Shown in pieces: positions 11,641 through 22,817 of a stretch of 64,000 nucleotides of DNA. The notes under the pieces were generated by a model, which saw nothing but the letters and a program-made list of their open reading frames with translations, was not told the origin of the DNA and did not search any database. How positions within the stretch are numbered: the first letter of the stretch is position 1; the number at the start of each line of letters is the position of its first letter. The stretch is from Ceratopteris richardii (taxonomy: Eukaryota > Streptophyta > Polypodiopsida > Polypodiales > Pteridaceae). A program made the position numbers and the translations under genes. The DNA lies in the NCBI GenBank assembly GCA_020310875.1, contig CM035444.1, positions 24,797,772 to 24,861,771 on the forward strand, written 5' to 3'.

Positions 11641-12736
11641 TGAAATAAATTCGAGAAGCTTGGAGAGGCTTGGAAAGTTGAGTTGTCAAGTGGTGAAGTT
11701 GGTCCAGCAAACCAACATAGGAACAACCTTAGCTCTTTGGATATTTAAAATAGACCTTGTATGCTTGTGGTTAGTGCAATAAGACCCAATAGGTACTTTG
11801 GAACATAAACAAGAACAAGTTGATGCAAAATAGATAACTTGCACCTTGACTAGCTCACAAAAAACCTTGTAAAAAAGGATAGAAGTTATGACTTCAAACA
11901 CTGAGAGCAGCTAGCACAATTACAATTGGAAAAATGCCTCCTAAGTGAGTGTCCTACATAGATTTGGCTTGCTAAAATGCATAAAATCCCTAATTTATAT
12001 GAACCAATGAAGGAGCAATCACCTTAACACTAAACATGTGTCATCTCCATTTTTAAAGGGATGTGGAGAGAATGACCCTGAGATTGAAAAACTTGAATTT
12101 CTCTAAACACAATGAACCAAATGACTTGAAAATTTCTATACATGAACTAGAAAATAATATATTTCCAATGAGTGCCTAAAACTAGATTTTCGGCTCTTTA
12201 GAGAGAGAAGCAATCTCTACAAGTTGACTAAGTATGAAGAATAAGGAGCAGAGAATTGAAATGGCACCAACCAATGATCAAAGAGTATATGTATTGCTTG
12301 AAATCAACACTCTATTTAATGGAAAAATGTTTTGGAGTCTTTATGTAGATTCTTGAGGATATGAACATGCCTTTTCTTTATGAATTTGAATTTGAAATTA
12401 GGTAAATTTGGTAGTTTAGATTGATTAGAATCTTTTCCTACAATCTAGGAAAAGAGAAAGTTGAAGTCATATCTACTTCTTGATTGATTGATTGAGAATC
12501 AATCTTAGTCACTTCTAACTCGTGGATTTTAGGCCTTTTACTCTTTCATTTTACAAAGGTGAATACCTTGAACCTTATAAGAAATTTTCATAACTAATCA
12601 ACCAATTAATACAAAGAAATAATGTGCACGTACGTGCTATTCTTCAAGGTACATAAATGGAACCATCCAAATGATGGATTTGATGAAAAGAATATCCTAC
12701 TCAAGCATAATGCAAGCTTGATGTTCCAAAAAATGA
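11641..12736. other. About 1.1-kb insertion inside A0, unidentified
   Basis: It splits the family-A motif CYLSGTRLLGLFYP: CYLS lies left of it and LGLFYPNGG right of it. The edges show a possible short duplication (GTGATGA left, AATGATAC right). No coding domain, terminal repeat or PBS is recognised. It could be a solo LTR or a small non-autonomous element. Confidence 0.45.
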
Positions 12737-13190
12737 TACTTGGCTACTTGGATTGTTTTATCCCAATGGGGGATCATTAATCCCAAATAACATGCTTTTT
12801 TTTTACTCAAATTGGGTTGGTTTCTATGATACTCATGTGTCAACAAATGTTTTTTGCTTCATGCTTGGTAGCTCATGCATATCTTGGTTGAGCAAGAAGT
12901 ATCTTACTATGGCCACTTCTAGTTGTGAGGCTGAGTATAGGGAAGCTTTCACAGCTACTATTGAGTGTATGTCTCAAATGCCTTTTAGCTAATTTGCATC
13001 TTGGTCAATATTTTGCCACTACTGTCTTTACTGACAGTTAGAGTGTATTGTCAATTGCTAGGAATCGTGTGTTCTATTCTTGCTCAAATCACATTAAGGT
13101 GCACTATCATTATATAGCATCATATAAGTTGGATCTGGGACATTTTATTTTTTGTGTATCCAATGTTTGAAGTTGATGAGCATATATTCT
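12737..13190 (+). pseudogene. Copia A0, RNase H
   Basis: Reads LGLFYPNGGS, NWVGFYDTHVST, FCFMLGSSCISWLSKK, ATSSCEAEYREAF and, after a stop at 12990, TVFTDS followed by a TAG at 13039 where siblings have Gln, then SIARN and HIKVHYHY. These are the RNase H and C-terminal motifs of family A. The first catalytic Asp region (SDSDW in A2) reads YSNW here, so the enzyme would be inactive even without the stops. Confidence 0.85.
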
Positions 13191-14300
13191 TCATTAGGCA
13201 TTGATGCCCTTAAATATCCTACTATGAAATGATAATTTAGTCATTGGTTTTGGTTCTTATGGTTAGCTTGCATCAAATGATACTATGCATAAATTCTTCT
13301 CTATGCAAATGGTGCACAAAAAGGAGTGTACTGTAGATGCTTTGGTGTTGTGTTGAAAACTTCATATAGATGTGGATTTTCTAGTAAGAAATGTCTTCTC
13401 CACAATGGATGCATTGACTTGTGATAAGGCCAAAATGACTTGACATACTCTAGATCAAGCTGCAATGTGAGTTCAATGAATGGTAAGGACTCAAAATCCT
13501 TGATTGTGCTATTCTTGATCACAGGCCATGGTGGCAGGTATCAAAGTTAGATCTAATTGAGTCATGTTCCTTCAATTTCCTTGAGCAGGTGATAATTAAT
13601 TATTGATCTTTCAAATTCTATTAAAAATCTTGAATAAGTTGATATCTAATATGCTGATCCATATTTTTTGTTGCGGTCTCATTAATGTAATCTTGACCTT
13701 TTGCTATTTTGATAATTGATAGAGATTATAAGAAAAGTAAAAATCTATATAAGCACCATCCTGCCTTTGTTTCTTGATTTGTATGCATTCCACAAGTTTC
13801 CCACTTAGTTTAGTGAAGTCATAAACTCTAGCAAGCAGCCCCCTTGCTTGCTTACCTCATTTTCTCATGGCTTTCTCCTCTCTATCTAGAGTTGTAGTTA
13901 GGCTTTTCCAAATGTGATTGTACTATATCGTAGAGCATTGTTTTCTCTCTCAATGTTCTCATTTTCATGATTGAAAGCTTCATTTGGTCTCTAATATAGT
14001 GCCCCAAAGTGTGCCAAAGTTTCAAGTTCTTTTCCTAAGTGGGTTCTGAGAAATTACTAATTTTGTGAAGCCATATCTTTGCACATAGGCAAAGATGTTG
14101 CAAATAGGTAGCCTATCTTGCAGTGGATGATTCTACTAGGTGTAATATCCATTTGGGATGATTTAAAGCTTGTCAGCTAGCTTTTCGAGTATATCTTAAT
14201 TTTCCAAAGTTTCATTTTAAGTATCTATACAGGTGCAGACAAAACTTTAGAATAGTGATAATATATCATTCCTTGTGGGCTTCGTGGAGGGCAACCATCT
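13191..14300. other. Non-coding interval
   Basis: No coding motif. Its right part precedes a PBS-like sequence at 14314 and may be the degraded LTR of copia B2, but no partner LTR is visible in the window. Confidence 0.45.
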
Positions 14301-14313
14301 TCCATTCTTCCAT

Positions 14314-14325
14314 TGGGTATAAGAG
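14314..14325 (+). promoter_or_regulatory. Degenerate primer-binding site of copia B2
   Basis: TGGGTATAAGAG differs from TGGTATCAGAG by one insertion and one substitution and lies about 250 bp upstream of the B2 gag start, as expected for a decayed copia PBS. Confidence 0.45.
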
Positions 14326-14562
14326 CATTTTTGAGGCCAAAAGACATCAATGCACATCATGTTGAAGACTTGAAGGGATCAACACAACTCGTGGAAGCAC
14401 AAGGAGCACTTATGAAAGCAAGAAGACATCAAGAGGGGGCTATGTTGATCGAGATCTCAACTAGTCAAAGGTTAGCAAGGGAGCTATCAAAAGGTAATAT
14501 CCACACCTTCTAAAGCATACAAACACTTGAGGAGAAGCTAGAGGAGCGTCATAAAAATTAGT

Positions 14563-15400
14563 ATGGCCTAGTATAATGCACAAATAGAGAAGTTAGAGAA
14601 AGTCAATTATCAACCATGTAAATTTAGAATTAGCAACTACCTTATGGGCAAATGATTGTGGGGATTAGTGAGTGGCAAAGAGCCTATGCCTCATGTACAT
14701 GATCCATCACTTCAAGGGCAGGTCAAGGCACTTAATGAATGGATAGAAAGGGATAGGAAAGTCATATTCATTCTATCCCAACACATAAGCAATATCATGA
14801 TAGGACATATACAAGACTTAGACACATCCAATAAGGTTTGGGAGACCTTGGAGACATTGTACTCTTCATCAACCAAGGCAAGGAAGATTCAGCTCAAGAA
14901 TGAGCTAAATAATCTTAGGAAAGCACCAAGAACTAACATAAATGAATACGTTTTGAAGGTTAAGGAGCTTGCAAATGCCCTAGGCTCAATTGGGAGCCCA
15001 ATCAAAGATGATGATCTCATTGCGCACAGTCTTAATGGCTTGAAGGAGGATGAAAGGTGGGAAGCATTCACCACATCAATTTATGTGAGGGATTCCCTAC
15101 TAGAATTTGATCAATTAGTCACATTGATGGTGACTGAAAGATGAACCAAGGAGGTTCACAATCAAAGGGCAACCAAGCCCAAGTTTTCTATGTAGGTAGA
15201 GGCAAAAGAAAATCCCAAGGTAGAGGGAGAGGAAGGTCAAACTCAAGCCCAAGAAACCAAGAAGGCTCCAAACAAAGCTATGGATCAAGAGGAAGAGGAA
15301 GGAGTGGAGGAAGAGGAGAAAGATCACATGGAAGAGAAGCATCCAATGGAGAATGCTACGATTGTGGAAAACCAAGCCATTATGCATGAGATTGTTGGTA
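14563..15400 (+). pseudogene. Copia B2 gag (UBN2-type) with zinc knuckle
   Basis: A start near 14563 reads IEKLEKVNYQPCKF and NYLMGK, then, after a stop at 14653, LWGLVSGKEP, SNKVWETLETLY, KLKNELNNLR-like and LIAHSLNGLKEDERWEAF. This is the UBN2-type capsid region of plant copia gag. After a frame change at about 15140 a Gly/Arg/Ser-rich basic segment leads to the knuckle CYDCGKPSHYA-stop-DC (CX2CX4HX4C) with a TGA inside it. The capsid portion (14656-15144) is long and readable. The protein cannot be completed. Confidence 0.9.
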
Positions 15401-16505
15401 CAAAGGAAGACTTGGCATGGAAGGAAAAGGAATGAAGCTCATTTAACTGATGGAATTAGCAAAGGAAAGGAAAACTCAAATGACAAAGACCATTGATGGG
15501 TAGACATGGAATTTACAAGTGATGAAGATATGGAGAAATTAGAAAATCGTGTATTTAAAGCATCTATACTAGGAAGGAGGAGATTAGTACCACCTAGTGT
15601 TGAGGTAAGGTCATCCAATACGGTTAAATACCTTGTTGAAAGTTTACATGATTCATTCATTGCAAGACACTATGCCTACATGAGTCAAGTTATTGCTTAT
15701 GAAGAACCTAACCTTTTTGAAGAAGCAAATAAGCATAGGGAATGGATTGAAGCCACAGAGGAGGAAGTCAAGGAACTTGGAGAAAATTATACTTGGCCAT
15801 TGATTCCAAGAGCAAAGGACATGAAAATCATTGGCAACAAATGGGTGGGTGTACATTGTAAAGAGTCAAGCAGATGGGAGCATCTCTAGGTATAAAGAGA
15901 GATTGGTTGCTAAAGGTTTTGCTCAAATCTATGGCATAGACTTTGAGGAAACCTTTAGCCCAGTAGCTAAGATGTCTACCATAAGGAGTTTGATTGCAAT
16001 TTCAGCTTCAAAAGGTTGGAAGATGTACCAGTTGGATGTGAAGAATGCTTTCCAAAATGGAGAGCTTGAATAGGTAGTCTTCATGGAGAAGCCCCAAGGA
16101 TTTGAAAACGAGGGGTTTCCACATCATATATGTAGGTTTAAGAAGGCTCTTTATGGCCTCAACCAAGCCCCAAGGATGTGGAACCAAAGACTTGTGGACT
16201 ACTTTGTAAAATGTGGATACAATTAGAGTCATGTAGATCCATCACTCTTTGTGAAGAATGAAGGTAGCAAAACCGTTTTCAGTTGTATATATGTTGATGA
16301 TTTGATCATTATAGGGGGTGATGAATCCAACATCAAGGAAATAAAGAGGAAGCTTAGATGTGAGTTTAAAATCTCTAATTTAGGGATTTTGAGATACTTT
16401 CTTGGGATTGAAGTGCTATACAAAGAAGAAGGTATATACTTGATGTAAAGGAAATACATTCTAGATCTTTTGAAGAAACTTGGATTGTGTGATTGCAAGC
16501 CCATG
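15401..16505 (+). pseudogene. Copia B2 pol remnant: linker and RT, integrase deleted
   Basis: The sequence passes from the gag knuckle to the linker before RT (ARHYAYMSQVIAYEEPN), so protease and integrase are deleted, as in B1. RT motifs: EENYTWPLIP-like, [61 protein letters not shown] near 16290, ISNLGILRYFLGIEV. Breaks: frame change near 15850, stops at 16071, near 16225 and at 16446. It stops abruptly at 16505, after CDCKPM, where gypsy integrase sequence begins. Confidence 0.9.
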
Positions 16506-17055
16506 TGGTTGCAATTAGCACATGTACATGCACTAGGGAAACATTACTCTAAGCAAAAAACCCTCTAGACATTGAGATGATTAAGTGTTTATTGGTCGAC
16601 GATGGAAGTAGATTTCTATAAGTTGCTTAAAGAATGTCCATCTTGTATTAGAAGACCCCCTGTTGGACATGCAACTTTATATCAAGTGTTGCTAATACCA
16701 AATTTGAGTGGTCATCTAGTTGAATTCTTGAAAACAAAAAGTTTTCCCCGAGAGATGACCTTAGTTCGACAAATAAGTATAGAACAACAAGCACAAGATT
16801 ATGCACTCATTGGTCATAGTTTGAATAACCATGGGAGAGATGGATATTTGAGACTATGCCTGCATGAAAATGATTGTTTAAGAATATTAGAAATTGAACA
16901 AAATGGTGTTGTAGATGGACACTTTCGACCTGATCATGTGGCCAAAACAATTGTGGAATTTGAAAATTTTTACATGATCTTTGCCTTGTGTGGAGACGAC
17001 GTTCATTATATTGCACTCTTGGTCTTTGTAATATTTGTAAGGACTATATGAATTG
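16506..17055 (+). pseudogene. Gypsy remnant G2: N-terminal integrase region
   Basis: From 16506 the plus strand reads WLQLAHVHALGKHYSK, then STMEVDFYKLLKECPSC, RRPPVGHATLYQV, REMTLVRQISIEQQ, YALIGHSL, GRDGYLRLC and GHFRPDHVAK. It matches, segment by segment, the RNase H-integrase linker and zinc-binding region of G1 (25299-24850, minus). It ends before the catalytic core. The integrase HHCC is incomplete. Confidence 0.85.
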
Positions 17056-17229
17056 TTGATTGACTTCATCTACATCTAATAAATGTTCCATGAGCACTCG
17101 ACTTCTTTGCATGGAAAGGCGATTTGTGGGCTTTGATGCTTTCGATGGCCTACCATAATCATCTAAGTTCAACTGTGTATGATAGCGCTCCTTCTTCTTC
17201 TTCTTCTTCTTCCCGTTCTAGATTCTCTT
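17056..17229. other. Junction region with a short (CTT)n run
   Basis: Lies between plus-strand and minus-strand gypsy pieces. It holds an imperfect CTT repeat at about 17188-17212 and no coding motif. An inversion breakpoint probably lies here. Confidence 0.4.
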
Positions 17230-18062
17230 GTTGTTGTGTGCGAGTGGTCTGACGCTCCTCTTCCTAATGGATATGTTGTTGTTATGTAGTTTCTTGCTAT
17301 TCTTCCTACCTTTTATTCTGTTGTTCCATTTCATATTCTATTTCGGATCCAATGTCTATATCTGTCAAAGGAATGTCTTGAAGGAGCTTCTCAAATTCAA
17401 AGATACGCAAATCCTCTAATCCTTCAAGTAGCTGGAATTTGAAATCAGTGGATAAGGGTGGGGTCAGTGTTTGTACTGTAGAGGCTACATCTATGCTATG
17501 CCTGGCAAGGTGAATCATGAAAGATTGCACAATCCCTTCTCTTGTAGGTGGGATATCTGGTATTATGACTGCACCTCGTGGTTATGCACAACGAAGTGTT
17601 CCTGTCATCATTTTTTATTATAGTGCTTATGCCTTCTAACTTTTGAACAAATGAAGCCTTGCCTAGGTAAGGGATCTCTCAATGGGTATGTCGTATGACA
17701 AGCATTCATAGATAATCTCGATGATGGCACAACATCCATTCAACAGAGGCTTGTGTATCCATCTTGCCATAGCGACATAAAGTTGGTCAATGATCTTGTG
17801 GGGGAGGTTAATGGTCAGCCTTGTAGTTTTTGCTAAGAATAGACTCATCCAAATCTTGTTCTGAGGTTGGGTGAATTGGTCTTGCCTCAAAAAGATGAAG
17901 TACTACATACACATCTTGAGTTGCACTGATATGTTTGGAGTCATAGCTTCCATATCCTTAAGCTTCACTATATTCATATTCTTCATAGCATCTGGTATTA
18001 GGGTTTCTTTGTCCGATGGAATATGCATGCCTTGCACGTTGATGAATTCTCAAACCAAGTTC
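17230..18062 (-). pseudogene. Gypsy remnant G2: ORF3 homologous to the G1 ORF3
   Basis: Read on the minus strand, 18060-17880 gives IPSDKETLIPDAM and MEAMTPN, followed by QDQFTQPQNKIWMSLFLA, HKIIDQLYVAMA and NGCCAIIEIIYECLSYDIPIERSL. The same order occurs in G1 ORF3 (ERERLVPEQM, DRFTMPHKRIWFGLYLA, WIIDQLYLAQ, NGCCALTRIIYMCLAYDLPIERAM). The two are clearly homologous but far diverged. 17306-17530 continues the frame with a Leu/Asp-rich part. Frameshifts and stops are present. Its strand is opposite to the neighbouring G2 integrase. Confidence 0.7.
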
Positions 18063-18067
18063 AAGGT

Positions 18068-18392
18068 ATACATGCTTCTTGCTCAACCAAGATATACATG
18101 AGCTAGTAATCACACAATATTACTAGGAATGTGATGAATCACACAGTAGGCTTCTTCCTGCTCAACCAAGATATACATGAGCTACCAAGCATAAGAGTGT
18201 CATAGCAACTAGCCCAATCAGAGTCAGAAAAAGCATGCAAATCTGGCAGTAGTGATCCCCCCTTGGGATAAAAAAACCAAGTAATCGAGTACCACTCAAG
18301 AAGGGAAAGATGTGCTTAACTGCCTGCCAATGCTTGACTCCTAGGAAATGCATAAACTTGCTCATCTGTGAGACAACAAACTGAATATCTGG
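18068..18392 (-). pseudogene. Copia A1, truncated RNase H (left of G1)
   Basis: Minus-strand copia family A, from the IQF-QMSKFMHFLGVKHWQAV area at the G1 border down to the SCISWLS-equivalent. The 3' end of the gene and its LTR are missing beyond 18068. A stretch of about 33 bp (CTCAACCAAGATATACATG core) is present twice, near 18075 and 18155, separated by an AT-rich spacer. A deletion of about 30 bp near 18190 removes part of the STSGFCFML segment. The reading continues at 34316 on the other side of G1. Confidence 0.88.
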
Positions 18393-18397
18393 CCGAG
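18393..18397. repeat. Target-site duplication (left) of G1
   Basis: CCGAG, repeated at 34316-34320. The undisturbed target, with a single CCGAG, can be read in sibling A2 near 36376. Confidence 0.95.
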
Positions 18398-19036
18398 TGT
18401 TGCTCTAGCACAATGGTAAGTACCACGTTAAGAAGCTTCACCTCCTTAATTGTCAATCCGCGAAAGAGATAGGAGTGATATGAAGATCGTGAATGTGAGA
18501 TGAAGTGAGAGTGAAGGTGAGAAGCATAGAGATGCACACACACATACACACACACAACGAAGAGATAAGCAAGGCACAATGGAAGGTGAGAAATTAACTC
18601 TATTACTCAAGAACACTATTACAAGCTCAAAAGAACTCTAACCTCCAACAAGCTACCCTCAAAAATGAGCTCTCTATCTCTTTTTATAGTTTCTAGACTA
18701 GTTTTGACCGGTTTCACATCTAGTGACCGGCATAGTTAAAAAATAGGTCCTAGATGCTATTTGGAAGGGTAAACGGTGTCTAAAAATAACGGAAATTGAT
18801 ACGCTTGTTCTACCTAAGCTCCTCAAGCTCGAGGACTCCTCGGCTTGCACAAAATGGAGCTATGGATTACAAAATGGGGTTTTCTATGTTACATATGTTA
18901 CAATAGTGATAAAAATCACTGTTGGAGGTTTTTGGAAAGTATTTGGAAACATAATTCTTTGAAAAAAGATTTGACTGGCTCCCTGCTCCGTCGTTACATG
19001 CTTCCGCGTCTTCTATGCCTCTGGCTGCTTCCAACA
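18398..19036 (-). repeat. 3' LTR of G1
   Basis: On the plus strand it runs from TGTTGCTCTAGC to GCTTCCAACA. It is the same length as 33677-34315 and differs at about four positions (CCGCGA/CCGCGG, CCCTC/CCCTA, AACGG/AACGA, CTCCG/CTCCA). Confidence 0.97.
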
Positions 19037-22000
19037 CCCCCCTCCCTCTCGCTTCTATCGTCCCTGACAGAACCTTGTTGTGAGGTCTGCCGGATATAGT
19101 TCTGTAGGAGGTCTTGAGCGAGGGTGTGCTCGGAGATACGAATGCCTCGGGCCAGGTCGGCCTCGAGTTTCTCCCAGTCGATTGGTTGCGGTTCTTCCGG
19201 TGGCGGGAGCTGATAGTGTGTGGAATAGACCATTCGTTCACAGGCAAATAATTGTAATAAATGTGTAGGCCTGCTTATGAATACCTCTGAATGGTATTCC
19301 CAGAAGCCGGTTGTGAACATCTCTTCGAACGTCTGCTTGTAGCACGCCGGTAGGTAATTTATTCTGCAGTGCCAGGCATAACATACCCGTAGCGATGGCG
19401 TTGTACTCATATCATATACCAGGTCAAAATTGCCATGCTCAAAGCCCGGGGTGTTGACATGGGGTGCCTTGACGCGTCGGAAGACTTTAAAAATCATTTG
19501 CATCATGTCAAAGATTTTGACAGTCATATGCGCCGCTATATCGTCCATATGCTTTAATCTAGGGAACTAGTGGCGAATTGTAGCCATCATGTAGCCAACA
19601 GTTGGTAACTCAATGGGTGGCTTAAAATAGGGGTAATTCAACCAGTCTTGGCACTGCTTATTGTTTTGTACCTTAATAGCAAAGGCAGTCCAGGAGCGGC
19701 ATCGTGGTACTGGTCCCCAACACGGGTTATACTTCAAATGCAAAGGTGCCTTTACCCATGTACTCATCATTTCTGGATACTTCTGTAGTAAATCTTTGCG
19801 CCACTCTGGTTGATAGGTCACTCCTTGCTGCGCATCCAGTGGTAGATCGGCCTCCTCGAATTGAGTCGCATGCGATGGTTTCTTACCTGTCTCTTTCTCA
19901 ATGGCTTACTGGGATTCAGCCATTAGTAGACTAGGGCTAATGGGTGCGGGAATTGTGGGGTTAGTGGTCGTAAAGACAATTTCTGCAACACCACCGGCGA
20001 ATGAAGATGTTGGTCTGGGGGAAGGAGGGTGAAGAGGGGAGGCTGGATGGACGGGCGGTGAGAGAGGAGTGGTTGGGGTGGTCGGTACTTCAGTGACTAC
20101 TGAGGTTTGTACAGCTGTAGCGCGGGGTGGGGAATCTACAAAGATGGTTTCTACAGCCAACGAACTTTCGGGGACGAGGCGTGCCTCCCTGGTTTGTTCA
20201 GAAGACGGTGCTCCTGTTGGTACACAAATGTATTCGCCGGGCTTTGAAAGTAGTCGTACTCTACGGGGGTCAAACTGTGGTAGTGGCTTTCGTTGCAAGT
20301 ACCTGAGGGCTTCGTTGGAGCCTACTGATTTGACTAACTCTCTGAATCCTTTGATGTATGCGTCTTCGAATCCGCCTGTGACAAGTTCTTGTTCTATTAT
20401 TGTTTGACTCTCTTCCTCTGCCAACTTTTTGCGTGCCCAAACTTTTTCCATAGTCCTATACAGCTTCTTGATAGCTAGTGTGTAAGCTGCTGCTTCGTAA
20501 GTTTCATCTTCATGGGTACTTGTATCACCATGTGTGTCTGTTTGTTGGCCTTGGCCATCTGTCTGTTCATGCTCTTGGGATTCCTGTGTTCCCTGGCTAG
20601 CTTCGTCGTCTCCTTCGTCGTCATCGGTTGCTGTTCTTTCGTCATCAGAGCTGGACACGATCTGTCCTTGTGGCTGATCCCTGGGTGTGGTAGGGTAGCT
20701 AGGCCTTTCAAATTCTTGAGAAAACAATTGTCCTTCTGAAAACTGGAACTCATTGGAGAATGCATCGGGCATCTCAAAATCAAAAGTTTGGTCCAATGGC
20801 TCTGCTTGTCCTGCTTCTAAATGGGGTATTGGAAAAGAGAAAGCTTCTGCACCAATAGTGGTGGGAAGTTCAGCTGCTGTGGTGATAGGTTCTGTGGTTG
20901 TGGCTGCTTGGGGTGCAACAATACTGGTGGTGCCCTCCGGCGTAACTGGTCTTGATAACCGTATACGAATTGGTGGTACCATGGGAGTGCCTGCTGTTGG
21001 TGACTGCTCAGGAGATGGTTGTGGCGAGGGTGATTCTGGGACTTGTAGGCACGGGATAGTACCTCTCATCCGCTTTCCGGCTCTGCCTTTGCTAGACTTT
21101 CTAGCCTTCCTTGTGGTCCCTTTGAATGCTTTCAATTCCTCACTGGTCATGGCACGCTCAATTGGTAAGTCATATGCCAAGCACATATATATGATCCTGG
21201 TGAGGGCGCAGCATCCATTGATTACCTTCTTTCGCTCTCACCTATGTTGTGCCAAATAGAGCTGATCAATTATCCAGCTGGTTAGATCAACCGTTTGAGG
21301 TCCAGTACATGCTAAGTATAATCCAAACCAGATTCTCTTGTGGGGCATGGTAAAACGATCCTGAGTTGGGAAAGCAAAGTGCTGCATGCATATCCGTAAT
21401 GGCTTGGAAAGCTCAGGGGTTATAGCTGAAATATCCTCCCACTTAGTCACGTCACCACGTTTCATCTGCTCTGGGACTAGCCGTTCTCTCTCTGTCGGAG
21501 TATGTGTTCCATGTATTTTCAGAGCTGCGCGAATTAAATCTTTAGACAAATAAAACCTTCTGAATGGAGGATCATTTACCAAGGATGGTAACATGAATGT
21601 GCCGGGTAGATCCTTGTTCTCTGAAGCCGTCAAGGTGGTTACTAGGTAAAAACATCTGTAAAAATCGGGCTTAGGCAGAGGGTCGCTAAAATACTCTGTA
21701 AATCCCGCTCGTGCCCAAACGTGCGTTAGATCTTGTGTATTCTGTAATCCTTCAAATTCTCTTGAAAAGAACTGGTACTTGGCCCATGTGCGAAGATCAA
21801 ATGCCAAATTGGCCTCAAATATGAAATTAGCATCTGCTAATGGTCCTGCTAGGCCTTGAAACCAATGAGAATTACGATGAATCTTCTCCGCATATCCTCT
21901 AGGAGGATCATCGATTGGCATGGGTCCTGGAAAACCTTGAAACTCTGGTGGTTGCATCGTAGGATAAGATTCCGCGAGTAATTCTCCAATATTGGCCACT

Positions 22001-22044
22001 GGTGTGCTTGGGCCAGCTTCTGATGGTCCTGCTTTGGTTTGCAT
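18994..22044 (-). pseudogene. G1 ORF3: long ORF after integrase, unknown function
   Basis: One reading frame of about 1,016 codons runs from an ATG at 22044 to 18994, interrupted only by TGA at 21238, TAA at 19906 and TAG at 19567. The N-terminal third (RTWAKYQFFSREFEGL, DLTHVWARAGFTEYF, ERLVPEQM, INGCCALTRIIYMCLAYDLPIERAM) has a homologue in G2 (17230-18062). The middle is rich in Pro, Ser, Thr, Glu and Gln, and acidic (DDDEGDDEASQ), followed by a helical charged part with KKLYRTMEKVWARKK. The C-terminal third has Trp/Tyr-rich segments and ends Arg-rich. I see no signal peptide or convincing membrane segment, so env-like applies to position only. The N-terminal part vaguely recalls plant-transposon-protein domains of Athila-type elements, but I cannot confirm that. 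The last codons extend into the 3' LTR. Confidence 0.75.
19037..19053 (-). promoter_or_regulatory. Polypurine tract of G1
   Basis: The minus strand reads GAAGCGAGAGGGAGGGG plus two further G directly before the LTR start TGTTGG. This is the expected plus-strand primer. It overlaps no ORF3 codons beyond those near its end. Confidence 0.9.
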
Positions 22045-22817
22045 GATGACTGACTGGCTAATAGAAAAGATCTGCTACAAAAGATTAACACATTAGTATG
22101 GAAATTAATTATGATCCCATTAAGGTGAGACCGCAATCCCTTTCCATAACCGATGTGTAACCCGTGTAGCCAAGTGTCATGAAGTGGTTGATGCAATGAT
22201 TATTTGCAAAACTAATGCAGGTCTCTAGACGCCTACATGCTTCAGATTATGCATACATTTCGTGATGAGCTTTTATAATGCATGATGTGGGGTTTGGTGT
22301 ATGAATTCATACAAGGTTTGGTTGAGGGTGAATTATTACAAGGGTGGAGTTTAAACGGGGTGGGAGAATTGTTAGATAAGGGGGTACAAGAAGACGTCTA
22401 GATACGTTTCGGTATCCATTTGCTAAGAGTCTTTGAGTGGGTGGTGTGTTTCTGCTGAGGGACAAAAAGTGGTATCGGGTTTGGTGGTATTGAAGGATGA
22501 AAAGATTTCGGAGGGGTATATATTACATGGCTAGAGGGTTGGGCTATAATACATTGTTTGGGTACCCAAATCTGAATGGGTGTGGGTCGATTGATAAGAT
22601 ACTTCTTGGCGATCCAAATCTGCCGAGTATTTGTACTTGGGGAAGAAGATCGAGGGGACTTTGGATGCTGACTCTGCTTCTGTTGCAACTTTGTCCTGTT
22701 CTCGTCTGCAGTGTTGCCAATAGCCTGTGGTTGCTGTCCTTTTGGCACCCATATTTGTCTCGTGCCACTTGTTCTGTGATGTTGATACTGCTGCTTTCTT
22801 TGCCTTGTCTGGTGGTG
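22045..22817 (-). other. Spacer between G1 pol and ORF3
   Basis: No conserved coding motif. Just upstream of the ORF3 ATG the minus strand reads CTAATGTG then TTAATCTTTTGTAGCAG, ending at about 22072. This resembles a branch point, pyrimidine tract and 3' splice site, which would suit a spliced subgenomic mRNA for ORF3. Confidence 0.45.

Noticed and set aside
18316..18579. 87- and 88-codon frames in the G1 LTRs (also 33592-33858)
   Set aside because: Identical LTR sequence containing a CACACA run. LTR frames of this size are expected by chance and have no motif.
20069..21259. Plus-strand open frames opposite ORF3
   Set aside because: ORF3 on the minus strand has the longer frame and a homologue in G2, so these are shadows.
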